From positions 11,586,096-11,650,095 of the forward strand of contig CAKAKS010000013.1 in NCBI GenBank assembly GCA_916700875.1: 64,000 nucleotides of DNA. Direction: 5' to 3'. The DNA is from Sebastes aleutianus (lineage: Eukaryota > Chordata > Actinopteri > Perciformes > Sebastidae). Of this stretch, positions 12,086-24,639 are shown piece by piece (position 1 is the first letter of the stretch; each line of letters starts with the position of its first letter). The notes under the pieces were generated by a model, which was not told the origin of the DNA, did no database searches, and was given only the letters and a program-made list of their open reading frames with translations. The translations under genes were made by a program, and so were the position numbers.

Positions 12086-12956
12086 ATTAATCTAGAGAAT
12101 AATAATGAGCAATGTGAGCATGACACGTAATCACTTCAACCAAAATGTAATTTTTGGGGGACACAGAGGTGAAAATATTCAGTATTTTACAAGAAAAAAT
12201 GTGAGAAAAGCCAGAACATATAGTTGTGTTTGTTATTGGGGCTGGGTACTGCTGCCTTACAGGAGGAACTAGAGCATGTAAAGACTCTTTTCTTGCATCT
12301 TTGTCTTAACTGACCTCAGTACCAACTACCTCACTAACAACAGCTGTCACTACCAGGTTTAAGGGTTTAATTCTCCTTGCGGCTCAACAGGTAAAGCAAG
12401 GCACCTTTTATCTTCACGTTGTTCCACTTTAAGAGAGTTGATGAGAGTTTCTATTCAGGGAGATGAACATAAGGCACACATGATTAATGCACTCTCTTCT
12501 AAGCTCTCAGGAGCACACACCCTCCGTCATTAACCGCTGGCCTCCAGTCTGAGCCTTGAGAGCTTCTCCTCCCTTCCTCACACCCACGCTCACACAAGGC
12601 CTTCTTTATCAGGGTGGGAGGAGGAAGAGGAGCAGGAGGAGGAGGAGGGGAATGCCAGAGATGGAAAAAGAAAAAAGCTCCCACGCTCACACCAACAGCA
12701 CCAACGGCTAGATGTGTGTGTGTTTACATGTATGACAGCGCCGTCTAGCTCCATTGATCCCCGATGTTGTAACTGTTGAGTGTGTTGGCCTTAAACGGCC
12801 TCTCAATGGGAATCACCAGAGGGAGCGAACAAGACAACCATGCCCAGACAGAGGAGACCTTTCTGGGGGAAGTCTGCAGCGTGGTGGCCACTCAGAGAGG
12901 AGGAGGAGACCTCCGGTCACTGACACAGGAGGATCACTTTCAATACCAGAGTGAGA
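12086..12956. other. Non-coding, nothing recognised
   Basis: No splice-bounded open frame or known repeat was recognised. Short GA-rich tracts begin near 12610. Confidence 0.45.
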
Positions 12957-13552
12957 ACGGAGGAGAGGAGAGGAGAGGAGAGGAGAGGAGAGTAAAAGGA
13001 GAAAAAGAAGGAAAGGAGCACAAGGGAAAGGAAATTGACTGAGGAAAGAGAAGAGATGAGATGAGATGAGATGAGATGAGATGAGATGAGATGAGATGAG
13101 ATGAGATGAGATGAGATGAGATGAGATGAAAGAAGAGGAGAGCAAAAGAAAGGAAAGGGTGAGAAGGACAAGAGGAAAGGAAAGAAAATGAAGGACAGGA
13201 AAGAGAGAAGAGGAAAGGGAAGGAAAAGAAAGGAGAGGAAAATGAAGAAAGAGAATGAAATTGAAAGGGAGGAAAGGAAAGAAGAGAAAAGGGAAGAAGG
13301 AGAGATGAGAGGAAAGGAAAGATGAGTTAAGGGGGAATGAGGAGAGAAGAGGAAAGGAAAGCATACAAAAGAGAGAAGGAGAGAAGTGGAAAGGAAAGAA
13401 AGGAGAGTTAAGGGGGATGAGGAGAAAATAGGAAAGGAAAAGAACAAAGGAGAGGAGTGGAGAGGTAAGAAAGGTACAGGAAAGGAAAGGAGGGGACACG
13501 AGAGAGAGAAGAGGAAAGGAGAGGAGAGGAAAATAAAGGAAAGAAGGATTGT
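12957..13552 (+). repeat. Long homopurine tract with (GAGAT)n core
   Basis: Nearly 600 bp of almost pure A/G on the plus strand. It includes (GAGAG)n at 12960-12992 and about 15 tandem GAGAT pentamers at 13052-13128. The Ser/Leu/Phe-rich frames on the minus strand come from this tract. Confidence 0.9.
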
Positions 13553-14076
13553 CTTATTTTTGATGTATGAAAATGTTAACAGTGACTAATCAATGTTGTC
13601 CATGAATCAGTACCATCCTGGATTAGAAAGAGGAAACCACAGAAACATCCTGAGGTCCAGTCACATGGATGAACAGCAACATGTGAGTAAACCCTGTCTA
13701 GTCTCTCTCTCAGGTTAACAGTGAGGCTGTTGTTTCATCCAGAGGAGGAATGCCTCTCCGTGTTTTCACACCCCCCCGATCTGTTTGCCTCTCGCGGCTT
13801 CGTCCCACAGACTCCTCTTCATAGAGACGGACCTGAGGCCTCCACACGGTCACAGCTACTTCACCCATCAACACGCTGCTCTCCATCAACATCCATCACC
13901 TTACACACTATTAGTTAGACACCATGTTAAAGGGACAGTCTTGTGACATGTTCAAATGATGGTTATTTTTTCTATTTTTGTATGACCCCGAGGCTTTTTG
14001 GGGGGTCTTGCGCTTAATGCTGCCTTCAGGTGGGATCGTGTTTACCGTGTTCACCAGAAGAGTCCATATGAACTCT
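13553..14076. other. Non-coding, nothing recognised
   Basis: No repeat family or exon recognised apart from AAAGGGACAGTCTTGTGACATG near 13927, which may be a MITE end. Confidence 0.4.
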
Positions 14077-14842
14077 TGATGTCAACCGTTGGTTTGTGGA
14101 CTGCTGAATTGAAGCCTCGAGTTCGGCATTTTGGCCGTCGCCATCTTAGTCTTTTGGAACCAGAAGTGACACAAGAAGGTGGAGCTGAGTACAACCGAAC
14201 GCTGAGGACATTTTTAGGCGACCATAATTAACTTTGATGAAGTGAAAACACACTGTGAAAGGGTTAAAGTTCTAAGACGAAAACACGGACAACTCCCAAC
14301 GCCGTGGTAGTGACCTGTCACTCACGAGGTAGTCCCGCCCTAAAGCATCCCCTGCTTGTTTTTTGCCCGTCGCCATCTTGGTGTTTGGCCATCGCATCTT
14401 GGTTTTTGAACAAGACATTTTTAAGCGACCAAAATGTTATAACTAACTTTCATAAACTGAAAACACACTGTGAAAGGGTTAAAGTTCTAAGACGAAAACA
14501 CGGACAACTCCCGTACCGGACAACGCCGTGGTAGCAACCTTTCAATCACAAGGTAGCCCCGCCCTAAAGCATCCCCTGCTTTATGGTCTATCTGACTCTA
14601 AATGGAACCATAATTTACTATATGAACATCATGCTGTATTGAAGAAGACTTGAAACTAGAGATTGAGACCATAAACTCATGTTTACAATGTTTACTGAGG
14701 TAATAAATCAAGAGAGAAGTAGGTTCATTTTCTCATAGACTTCTATACAACCAGAGGAGTCGCCCCCTGCTGGCTGGTAGAGAGAATGCAGGTTTAAGGC
14801 ACTTCAGCATTGACTTCACTTCTCAGACCCGGAGGTTGCCAC
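14077..14842 (+). mobile_element. CRE/YY1-motif repeat family, copy 1 with internal duplication
   Basis: Same family as 32229-32829 (minus) and 34385-34996 (plus): the ATTTTGGCCGTCGCCATCTT block, GTGAAAGGGTTAAAGTT, GACAACGCCGTGGTA, CCGCCCTAAAGCATCCCCTG and GTCGCCCCCTGCTGGCT occur in the same order. The block from about 14215 to 14345 is repeated at about 14430-14570, a tandem duplication absent in the other copies. A decayed CRE, TGATGTCA, is at 14077-14084. Confidence 0.75.
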
Positions 14843-16846
14843 TGATGTGGAATAGTAAAAGATTTATATAGATTTGGAAAAACAAGGAACAATACTGTCC
14901 TCACTTTCCATGTTGTGTCCGCTTGACGTTTATTAAAAGACAACTCCAGCATTCCTCCGCTTTATAATCAAACTTTCTATATCTAAACACTGGAGACAAC
15001 TCAGCGGTTCCTCATGTTTGTTTTTAATCCAGAATATTTTCAGCAATTATTCAAAATGTGCTGCAGACGCTTTCTGGTGGGTCTCCTCACCCGTATATTT
15101 GTTTTAGCCGCATTCCCAGGATGAGACTAAATATTTTAAATTCAAATTAAAAAATCCCCCCCACACACACACTCACAAATACACTCTCTTGCTTGAAGAG
15201 GTGCCAAGAAATGCAGCAATAATTGTTTTTGCTTTGCTCAAACAGTCCCCCAATGAGTCAGGCGCCGTATAAATTGTTATATTTATATATTATATATATT
15301 ATAAATTGAGAAGGAAAGGGACAACATATTAGAAATAAACAGCTCGAAAAGCTTCTAATATGCTGGATGCATCATATGAATAACTGTCAGTTAAATTCAT
15401 ATTTTGAGAGGGAATACTGAGGAAGAACACATACAGAAAATAAAGATTTAGTGTTCAATATCATTTCATTTAATGTTGGTGGCTTCTCAAACATGCATAC
15501 ATTTTAGAAGCCTATAAAAACACTGAAAAGCAGACTTGAACGGCTCTGAGTTAAGAGTCTAGCAGCTCAAGAAAAGACTACAGAACCAAGAGAAGAAAGA
15601 AGAAAAGAAACTTCATTACAAAGAAAACAGACGTCAGTGTGCCGCCCACAGCGTTTGATTGACAGGTGATCTTTGGGAAATCCAGCTGCTTTACACCAAA
15701 GACGTTCCTACCACCTTAAGCTCCAGTAATACCGTTAATACTGGACTTAATCTGTGAAAACAAGCCCCTCATTACAGACTCCACATCAAAGCTGTGCTAC
15801 CCAGAATGCTTAGTGACGGAGCACCGCAGCGCCACACTAACCCCCGACCCCGAGGACGCGGCATCCTGTCGAACCTTAACCCTCAGCCGTCATCTATACA
15901 TCGTAAAAAAACACACACTCCAACTCCCATAATCCACCACAACAACACTCACATACACAAAACTGGGTCTTTCTAATCCACCATAAGACCGACACTCAAA
16001 CAGCGACACTGAACCTCACTCAGTCACACACTCAAGTGACTGTGTGATGTTCTGGTTGTCACATGAGGTTTGTGTATATGTACACACCAAAAGGGGAAAA
16101 AGTCTATTTTGGGGATGGATTAGTGCTCTTTGGGTTGATATGGGGACGACACAGATACTCAGATGAAAACAGTAGAACTCAGAGAGGTTTCATGAGGACA
16201 CACTGAGGCTGTAAGCTAATAGAAACACACACACAAAAACACAAATAAACACTAAAGGAAACAGTCTTCTAATCTGGTTATGCAATTTGGGACACTTAAG
16301 CCCTTTTTTCCGTACACATGTGCTGGTTTGGCTCGACTCGGTTTGACTCGGCACGTCAGCCCAGCATGGCACGGGTTTGCATCTCCATTACTACAGGGCT
16401 ACCCGCTTGAAGGTGTGTGTAACCATGGCTGTGACTAGTGGTCAAAGGAGCGGCTGTAAAGCGGTGGATTAACACAGTTCATTTCATATGTTCTTCACAA
16501 TAAAAGTCCCACATTCATCTATTTGGATGCAGAAACAGCAGATAGCATTGTTTCTGACTTGCAATACTAGATTCACAACGACAACAACAGATTCAACATT
16601 TAATACTCCATCCCCACAGCAGCCATTACTGGAAATGTGTTGCTGGGTGCTCAATAACACAACTTCCTATCAAGTAAATGTAGGTTGACCTGGAGGAAAC
16701 AGACAAACTACAACAACACCCATCACTTACTTCCCCTCAGTTCTTCGCTGCCGGACTACTAACACAAAACAATGCATAGATCTACACATCCACACTAAAA
16801 CAAAGTGTTGCGTGGAGCTACAGCTAAAGGTATTATATCTGGTATT
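14843..16846. other. Non-coding, nothing recognised
   Basis: Mixed-composition intronic DNA. No exon with family motifs seen and no clear repeat ends apart from a short AT stretch near 15280-15305. Confidence 0.45.
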
Positions 16847-17520
16847 TAGGGCTGTCAATCCATTCAAATATTTAATCGCGATTAATCGCATGATTGTCCA
16901 TAGTTAATCGCATATTTTCTATCTGTTCTAAATGTACCTTAAAGGGAGATTTATCAAGTATTCAATACCCTTATCAACATAGGAGTGGGCAAATATGCTG
17001 CTTTATGCAAATGTATGTATATATTTATTATTGGAAATGTTGGAAAAAATTAACAACACAAAACAATGACAGATATTGTCCAGAAACCCTCACAGGTACT
17101 GCATTTAGCATAAAACAATATGCTCCAATCATAACATGGCAAACTGCAGCCCAACAGGCAACAACAGCTGTCAGTGTGTCAGTGTGCTGACTTGACTATG
17201 ACTTGCCCCAAACTGCATGTGATTATCATAAAGTGGGCATGTCTGTAAAGGGGAGACTCGTGGGTACCCAGAGAACCCATTTACATTCACACATCTGGAG
17301 GTCAGAGGTCAAGGGACCCCTTTGAAGATGGACATGACAGCTCTTCCTCGCCAACATTTTGCGCAAGTTTGGAGCTAGTATGACATGGTCGGTACTGATG
17401 GACTCATCAGGTTTTTTTAGTTTCATATGAAACCAGTATCTTTAAAACTGAGCTGCTACAACCTAAAAAGTTATGTTAATGCATTAAAGAAATTAGTGAC
17501 GTTAAAACAAATTAGCATTT
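16847..17520 (+). mobile_element. Non-autonomous hAT-type element, copy B, 3' end altered
   Basis: Starts TAGGGCTGTCAATCC and follows copy A (306-1020) closely through GTCCAGAAACCCTCACAGG, GACTTGCCCCAAACT and GGTCAGAGGTCAAGGGACCC. Similarity stops near 17517 before the terminal repeat, so this copy has lost or replaced its right end. Confidence 0.75.
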
Positions 17521-17660
17521 TCAGCATTGCTAGTTAGCAGAGCAAAGTTAACATGAGCCATGATGATGAGAATAAGACCCAGGTTGATAAACACCCAAGC
17601 TCTTTATTCAATCTTTATATGGTTGTTCAATTCTTGGGATGGCAGTTAAAATATATACTA

Positions 17661-17712
<52 letters not shown>

Positions 17713-17716
17713 CACA
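17661..17716. repeat. (CGCA)n microsatellite
   Basis: About 14 tandem CGCA units. It spells Ala-Arg-Thr-His in translation and is not a gene. Confidence 0.95.
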
Positions 17717-17870
17717 TCCCTGGCTGTGTGCTTCTAGTGGAGTATGGAAGCCATTAGATCCGGTGACCGGCGCTGACAATAGCAAAGGTTAAAAGGTCGG
17801 CGGGCTGCTGACGGACTGGATTGATCAATCAATGTCATATGTGTGTGCATGTGTGTGTGCCTTCTTTATC

Positions 17871-17923
17871 TCACACACACGCACACGCACGCGCACGCGC
17901 ACACGCACACGCACACGCACACA
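17871..17923. repeat. Interrupted CA/CG microsatellite
   Basis: A run of CACACGCACGCG-type dinucleotides, alternating purine-pyrimidine throughout. Confidence 0.85.
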
Positions 17924-18705
17924 CTTAAATAAGGGTGAAACATTAACGTCTTAATGTGCACTAAATGACCTCGCCCTCTCGACTGAAATCCCCCCTTCCC
18001 CTCACACTCTTTATTCTCGAGACATAAGAGAGTACATTGTGTGTATTTTGACTTTCTGTCAGATCAAAGCTGCTTTTCCAGCTTTCAAACGCTTTTCTAT
18101 CTGGGCTCCCATTCAAGTATTTTTATGAGAGTCATAACGGGGCCCAGAAATCGATCAAATTCATGTGAAATTCCTTGAGGCAAAAGGCTTCTTCTGATAG
18201 TAGATAAAGAAAGTATCTGTGGAATGGATACTAAATTCAGCCTTTTTGAAATGGTAGTTTGGTGGTTTGGTGTTGTACCTGCTGTAAGGCAATCACTGCC
18301 TATTGGTGGACAATAACTTACAATGAGTGCAAAGCAAAGCTTTCAACAGTTAATATAACAGTTAATAGATAGACTTGAGAAGCCACTACACAGAGATATG
18401 AGATTTATGTGCATATAAACATCACTCATCTCCAGTTAACACTTGTCACTGAAAAACAAACAGAAACCACTTCTAGAAAATGACCTTGAAGGACCTTTTA
18501 ATAACGTTCTTACGTCTTTTCTCTTCATTCACCTTTTATTCCTCCTCACCATCTTCCTCTGTCCTCCTGACATTTCTATCCATCTGTCTGTCCCAGTTCA
18601 TCCATCTTTCCTACCTATCACTCTCCCATCCATCCCCATCACACCCTGACTATCTCCAGTGGTGCCTTATTGTCATGAGAAAAGACAGATAGCTATACTT
18701 TGATG
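17924..18705. other. Non-coding, nothing recognised
   Basis: No recognisable exon or repeat. The short Ser/Pro-rich frames at 18443-18690 have no family features. The last eight bases are the left target duplication of the next element. Confidence 0.45.
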
Positions 18706-19509
18706 TAGGGGTGGGCGATACATCGAATATAGTTGATGTGTCGCGGCTTGTCCCACGCGCGCTATATAAAATGACTATATCGCGATCATCGACTACAAAT
18801 TGTCATGTAATGTTTTTAAGCCACCGCGCCGGCATGAGACTCGCTTTGGTATTTCCTTCTCTCCCTCTCTCCTCCGGCTCCCTCTCACACACTCATACAT
18901 CACAGACTCCGCCATCCAGACCTCTCTCCTAGGCCAGGGGTTCTCAACCTTTTGCAACTGAAGGCACACTTGTGATTGTCAAAACATTTCCGAGGCACAC
19001 CTTCCGTGTTGACAGAGAGGGATATTGGTTCTCAACCAATGTTGAGAACCAGTGTGCCGCGGCACACTGGTTGAGAACCCCTGTCCTAGGCGACTGTGTG
19101 CAGCGTTTTACCTGCATAGAGAATTACGAGGCGGCCGCCTCCGTCAATAATCGCCCCGCCTCCAGCTCTCGACAAAACTCTGACGGGTGTCTTCATGGAA
19201 AACACTATTTTTAGAGGGGCGGTCCCCTGCTCCGTACTATAGTACAGTACTTGAGTAGCCTACAGTCCACTACTGCTAGAGCACGACATTCAAATTGTTC
19301 CAATAGAAACCACTAATGAATATAAACAACAATGTTTTAATGCAGACATACAGTGTGCTGCAGTGACTACAAGAATCATCATATTGGTGTGATTGTATGC
19401 ATCAAAGGGTTAAATTGAGCATTTATGAAGCGCTTAGAGGATATTTGAAAATATCACGATATATATCGTGTATCGCGATATTATTTTTAGGCCATATCGC
19501 CCAGCCCTA
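18706..19509 (+). mobile_element. hAT-type element (TAGGGGTGGGCGATA ends), host of a nested insertion
   Basis: Starts TAGGGGTGGGCGATA and ends TATCGCCCAGCCCTA. It is flanked by CTTTGATG (18698-18705) and CTTTAATG (19510-19517), an 8-bp duplication with one change. Sub-terminal ATATCGCGAT palindromes are abundant. No intact transposase. A second hAT sits at 18935-19083. Confidence 0.85.
18935..19083 (+). mobile_element. 149-bp hAT MITE nested inside another hAT element
   Basis: Ends CAGGGGTTCTCAACC and GGTTGAGAACCCCTG, with a perfect 8-bp duplication TCCTAGGC at 18927-18934 and 19084-19091. A perfect 22-bp palindrome lies at 19049-19070, and a near-palindromic GGTTCTCAACC pair precedes it. 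It must be younger than the surrounding element. Confidence 0.9.
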
Positions 19510-19699
19510 CTTTAATGCCCCTTTAATGCTCTCTTGGTTGTTCAATCAGGCTCGTTTGAACTTTAACTGATTTTTTCCAGGTAAAGATTGAATGTCCATA
19601 TATGCTTTCCTTTAAAAAAAGAAGCATTTCTGCAGAGGTAATGAGCATTTGACAATGACGAAAAAATAAGAATCAGGTGAGACTGATATGTCTGGATAG

Positions 19700-20205
19700 T
19701 GGCTTTATTAAAAACTGGAAAACTGTTGCAAAACCTGCCATGAAAAGCAACTTTCTTTGCATATTTTAACACATTTCTAGGGCTACAACTAACGAGTATT
19801 TTCACTATCGATTAATCTGTGGATTATTTTCTCGATTACTCGTTTAGTTGTTTGGTCTATAAAATGTCAGAAATTGAAAGAATGAATGAATGAATGAAAG
19901 ATGTCGATCAATGTTTCCCAAAGTCCAAGATGACGTCGTCAGATGTCTTGTTTTGTCCACAACTCAAAGATATTCAGTTTACTATCATAGAGGAGGAAAG
20001 AAACCGGAAAATATTCAGATCTAAGAAGCTGAGATCAGAGAATTCGATTCGAATCGATTATCAAAATAGTTGGCGATTAGTTTAATAGTTGACAACCAAT
20101 TGATAAATCATTGCAGCTCTAATAATGGCTTAATTAAAAACTGAAAAACTGTTGCAAAAACCTGCAACGAAAAGCAACTTTCTTTGCATATTTCTAGATT
20201 TGTAA
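19700..20205 (+). mobile_element. TAGGGCTACAACTAACGA MITE bracketed by 80-bp direct repeats
   Basis: The element spans 19779-20121 (TAGGGCTACAACTAACGA to CATTGCAGCTCTA). On its left (about 19700-19778) and right (about 20124-20205) lie diverged copies of the same 80-bp sequence containing TTAAAAACTG, AACTGTTGCAAAA and AAAGCAACTTTCTTTGCATA. Eight-base flanks do not match, so the boundaries or history are not simple. Confidence 0.65.
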
Positions 20206-20885
20206 CACATTTTCTTTCTGTTTTTCAGGGCAGTACATTTATCCCACAGTCTCCCAACTACAGCAAGGCTCTGCTATCCTGTCATTAAGAGTTATTCACC
20301 TTAAAATTGTTTAATTAGTCTCAATTTCAGTGCAGTTTTATTATCCAACAGTGGTCAAAATGTTGTTCCAGAGGCTAAAAGAATAAAATTCTAGCATAGA
20401 CACCAAATCTCTCGTATTTAAGGGAGAAGAGACTTTGAATATTGATTATCTGCAGCTTTAATCAGCTTTCAGAAACCCAAATCCAAAACCAAAATCACTC
20501 AAACCCCAGAGATGAATAAACAACTTGGGCAAACTCCTCATAAATCCTGACCACGAAGAATGCAACACACCCACCGTCCCCCTCCTAACTGCACCCACAA
20601 ATATTGGTTCCCCACTCAGAGGTTCCACTCGTCCCAACGAGGAGAGAACGTCAGGGGAAGTTATGACTCGCAAAATCCCACTTAACGTCCCCCTGGTCGC
20701 CTGACAAGGACGGGGAGGAAAAGATGGAGGGATGAAAGGATGTCAGACGCCACCGAGGGCAGACGGGAGGGACGACGACGAGAGAAGATCCAGTAAACAA
20801 AGAGACTTTTGTGTCATTTTAGACCACAAACTGGAGTCAACTTGCCAGGGTAGCCACGAGAGTGGACCGCATTGCATGGTGGAAT

Positions 20886-20890
<5 letters not shown>
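20206..20890. other. Non-coding, nothing recognised
   Basis: No exon or repeat family recognised. Confidence 0.4.
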
Positions 20891-20960
<70 letters not shown>

Positions 20961-20964
20961 GGTT

Positions 20965-21014
<50 letters not shown>
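20891..21014. repeat. (TG)n microsatellite with central interruption
   Basis: TG runs at 20891-20957 and 20971-21014, separated by ATGGGTTTGTGCG. The Cys-Val and Thr-His frames are artefacts. Confidence 0.95.
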
Positions 21015-21015
<1 letters not shown>

Positions 21016-21297
21016 TGCATTCTTTGGTTTGGGGCATGGCTACGTTGCAATAAACAGTAAACACATAAACACAGACGCACAGAAAACACACAAATTATGG
21101 CACATAACAGCCCCGCTTAATCCGACATAATAGCTCGGAAACTGCTCGTGATGTCACAGCGTTAATAGCTGCAGAGCGGCTGGTGGAAAATGTTATAAAG
21201 AGGAACCAGAAACAAGGTGGGATTAAAAGAGTCTTTAGACAACAAGGACTGAAAGTGAATCACTGAACAACACTGAAACTGCCTCCTGGGGTTTTCT

Positions 21298-21480
21298 ATA
21301 TATATATATATATTTTGATTTAGAAATTAGCAAGACAATCATTGCATTTTCATTGTTGTTTAATCTGACTATTATTTCCTCAATAATTCCTCTAACTAAC
21401 GTCAGATAATAGTGACAAATTTTGTTATATCAAAATAGTTGCTGATTAAATTTTCTGTCAATCGATGAATGGTTTCATCT
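21298..21480. repeat. (TA)8 run followed by a MITE fragment
   Basis: TATA repeat at 21298-21313, then a decayed piece of the family seen at 19779-20121 (CATTTTCATTGTTG, TCAATCGATGAATGGTTTCATCTC). Confidence 0.5.
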
Positions 21481-22012
21481 CTCAAGTAAACACCTTTTAG
21501 CTCCTCAAAACAAAATTATAAGTTTGATAAAAAAAAATATCTTCAATCAAGGTGCACTTATGCTGCATTCACATGGAATCAGGTAAACTGGATATCGTGT
21601 TAGTGGATGAGAGCAGGACTGTAAAATCTGGTGAGGCCGGCAGAGGTACCGGAGCTCCCTCACACCAGGAGAAAGTTGTTTCAGTTTGCAATAGAATATC
21701 AAGAGAAAGCTGCATTACTAGAATAAATATATAAAATGGCAGACACAAAATAATTGTATTTAATATATTTTGAACGCAGTAATCATACTCTTCTAAGCGG
21801 ACGAGAGGTGGTCTCGGACCGTCTCCAAGGGAACCAAAACGCAGGCTGTCTGTGAGGGCATTTGTTGAGATGGACACAGGTAAAGGACAGGTTAACTTGA
21901 CATCTGGGCTGAAGAGAAGTTACAGAATATGATAAATAATGTCCACAAATATAGTGACATTAATATAAAGTCATACACCGGAGGACAAGGGATTCTTGCT
22001 CACAGTAGATCA

Positions 22013-22935
22013 GTGCCAGTGTTACACTGAAATCTGTGACCATCAGAATCTGTGACCGCAGGTAGTCAGCAACACATGAAGTGGCAACACCAGGGCTGAC
22101 CCGAATGCTTCACAGCTTCTACCGTCCATGACATATTACACCTCCAAATCACTATTCCAATGCTTCATTTTTACATTTTTATTTTTTAATAAGTATGTCA
22201 TAATAATGTATACATCTCAAAATAGCCCATGAAATAAGGAATAATCCAACAACATTATTCATTATTCATATTCAATTCAAATGACTAGTGGTCTTAATGC
22301 TTTTATTATTTTAATGTCCTGTTGTTTTGAAGTTGGTCTTAGTGTTTTATTGTGTTGTTTTTATGTTTTTATGTATAACTGTACAGCACTTTGGTCAACT
22401 TTTGTTGTTTTTAAATTTGCTTTATAAATACATTTGGATTGGATTGGATTGGATAGTTATTCTCAGACGGATATCGCTGTTTGTTGTGTGTAGAAGTGTG
22501 TTTACAGTTGTGCGGCAGCGGCACTGAAACAGAGGAGATGGAGACAGACAGACAGAAGAGCAAGTCAGCCTGCTGCTCCACGAGGCCTTGAATACCTTCA
22601 AAGATTTATCACTGCAGCTTTGAAGCCCAAAAAAAATGGTATTCGGGGCAGCCCTGCGCAACACAAGGTCAGTAAAATCTGACCCCACTGTGTCTGTGTA
22701 ATAAATGAGGCAAATACGTGAGCGAAAACACACAAAACTAAATTGTTAAAAATCATAAATGTATTTCAATAGTTTTAATTTAAAGATATATTCACAGAAC
22801 TCTAAAAGAAAAGCAAAAGACAAGTACAGTGGGGTCACATTTACTGACGACAGCCATCAGAAATGGTGACTTCATGTGTTGCTGGCTCCCTGCGGTCACA
22901 GATTCCGATCACAGATTTCGGTGTAACACCGGGTC
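22013..22935. repeat. Inverted repeat pair, arms about 80 bp
   Basis: The arm at 22013-22095 (GTGTTACACTGAAATCTGTG ... AGCAACACATGAAG) recurs in reverse complement at about 22861-22935, with roughly 85-90% identity by eye. The arms are about 770 bp apart, with a LINE 3' end and other DNA between. The surrounding region 21548-23190 may be one larger mobile element, because TGCATTCACATGG and TTGTGAATGCGCCC near its ends are loosely complementary. Confidence 0.6.
22320..22456 (+). mobile_element. LINE 3' end with (GGATT)n-type tail
   Basis: GTACAGCACTTTGGTCAAC, then TTTAAATTTGCTTTATAAATA and a short TTGGA repeat tail, matching the 3' UTR layout of fish CR1/L2-type LINEs. No reverse-transcriptase frame is attached, so it is a 5'-truncated insertion. 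Confidence 0.65.
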
Positions 22936-23459
22936 AACGTGAAAACACTTTGACAGCAATATATGAAAGTCTGCGAATTCCCTGCATAGAAGTAGCAGCT
23001 CTCCAGACGAAAAAGATAAATTTGCTCCTTCGTACACGCCCCTCAGCAAATTAGTGTTTTTATTTGGTGCACTTTAATTTGTGCACTGTGTAACTGAACC
23101 AGACTAAAGAGAAAACCAACCAAGAGGAACAATTTCACTCTGATTAGGACTCGACAAACGGACTACGGCTTGTGAATGCGCCCTTAGAGGACCAACGGTC
23201 CAAACAAAGCTGCTACATTTAATTCACAGCACAGATTTCCTGCTCTCCGTCTCTTTTATTCCAACTGAAGTTTGGTCTTGCGAGTGGTTTGCTGCTCACC
23301 ACCTCCACTGAGCTTTGTAGAGGGGGGGGGAACCCGGAACTGAAGGTCAAAATTTGCAAATCAGCAGAACACAAAACCCAACAGGGGTTTTAAAAACGGT
23401 TCTCCAGCACATCAAAATGCAATTTTGGTGTAATCTGAGAAAAAAAGAAAACACGGCTG

Positions 23460-23461
<2 letters not shown>
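22936..23461. other. Non-coding, nothing recognised
   Basis: No exon seen. An eight-base G run lies near 23323. Confidence 0.4.
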
Positions 23462-23975
<514 letters not shown>

Positions 23976-24329
23976 CTGCAGACGTAGCCTAAAGAAACAG
24001 CTAAAGGCTCCACAGATCACAGATAGACACATTCCAACCCCACCCAACACACACTGCATCAATAGGTCGTTTAACCCTTTGATGAAAAATTTGTAGTCCA
24101 ACTTAAAATCCCATGTAAACTGATCAGCCTTCGACTTGTTGAGTGAATCTGGTTGTTAAAGTTGTGAAGTTGGTTATATACTTTTTAACTCCAGATGTAT
24201 ATGTGGGTTGTAAATAAACTTGGGATGCTGTTCATATATTCAACTTGGGATGTAAATAAATCTGGGATAGTTTTTATATTATATTATATTATCATTCTAT
24301 GATATATGAGTTAATAGAGGAGAAGTGAG

Positions 24330-24466
24330 AAAGGGGTAGGGTAATATAAGTTTTTCTTCTACCTACTCCTTTTCGGACACTATAACTCTTGTTTTGTTTG
24401 TTATTATTTTGTATTTGTTTTTATTTATTATATGTTCGAAATAAAGTCTTCCATTCATTCATTCAA
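24330..24466 (+). mobile_element. LINE 3' end with (CATT)n tail
   Basis: CTACTCCTTTTCGGACACTATAACTCTTG, TTATTATATGTTCG and AATAAAGTCTTCCATTCATTCATTC match the typical 3' end of a fish LINE, with a short tandem tail. 5' truncated. Confidence 0.6.
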
Positions 24467-24639
24467 TCTGGCAGATCAGTGTCATCTGGTGGGAGGCGTT
24501 GATGCTTCTCAACACTGGATGATAACAGAAGAAGAAAGTAGCTACAAAATCTGAGAATTGAAAACTAAATCTTCAGGAATCCACGATTCAGGTTTGATAT
24601 TTTAAAGCAAAGATAGAGATAGAAATAGAGAACCGGTTC

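Noticed and set aside
12813..13499. 228-codon Ser/Leu/Phe-rich frame on the minus strand
   Set aside because: It is the complement of the homopurine tract; no domain, splice site or conserved motif.
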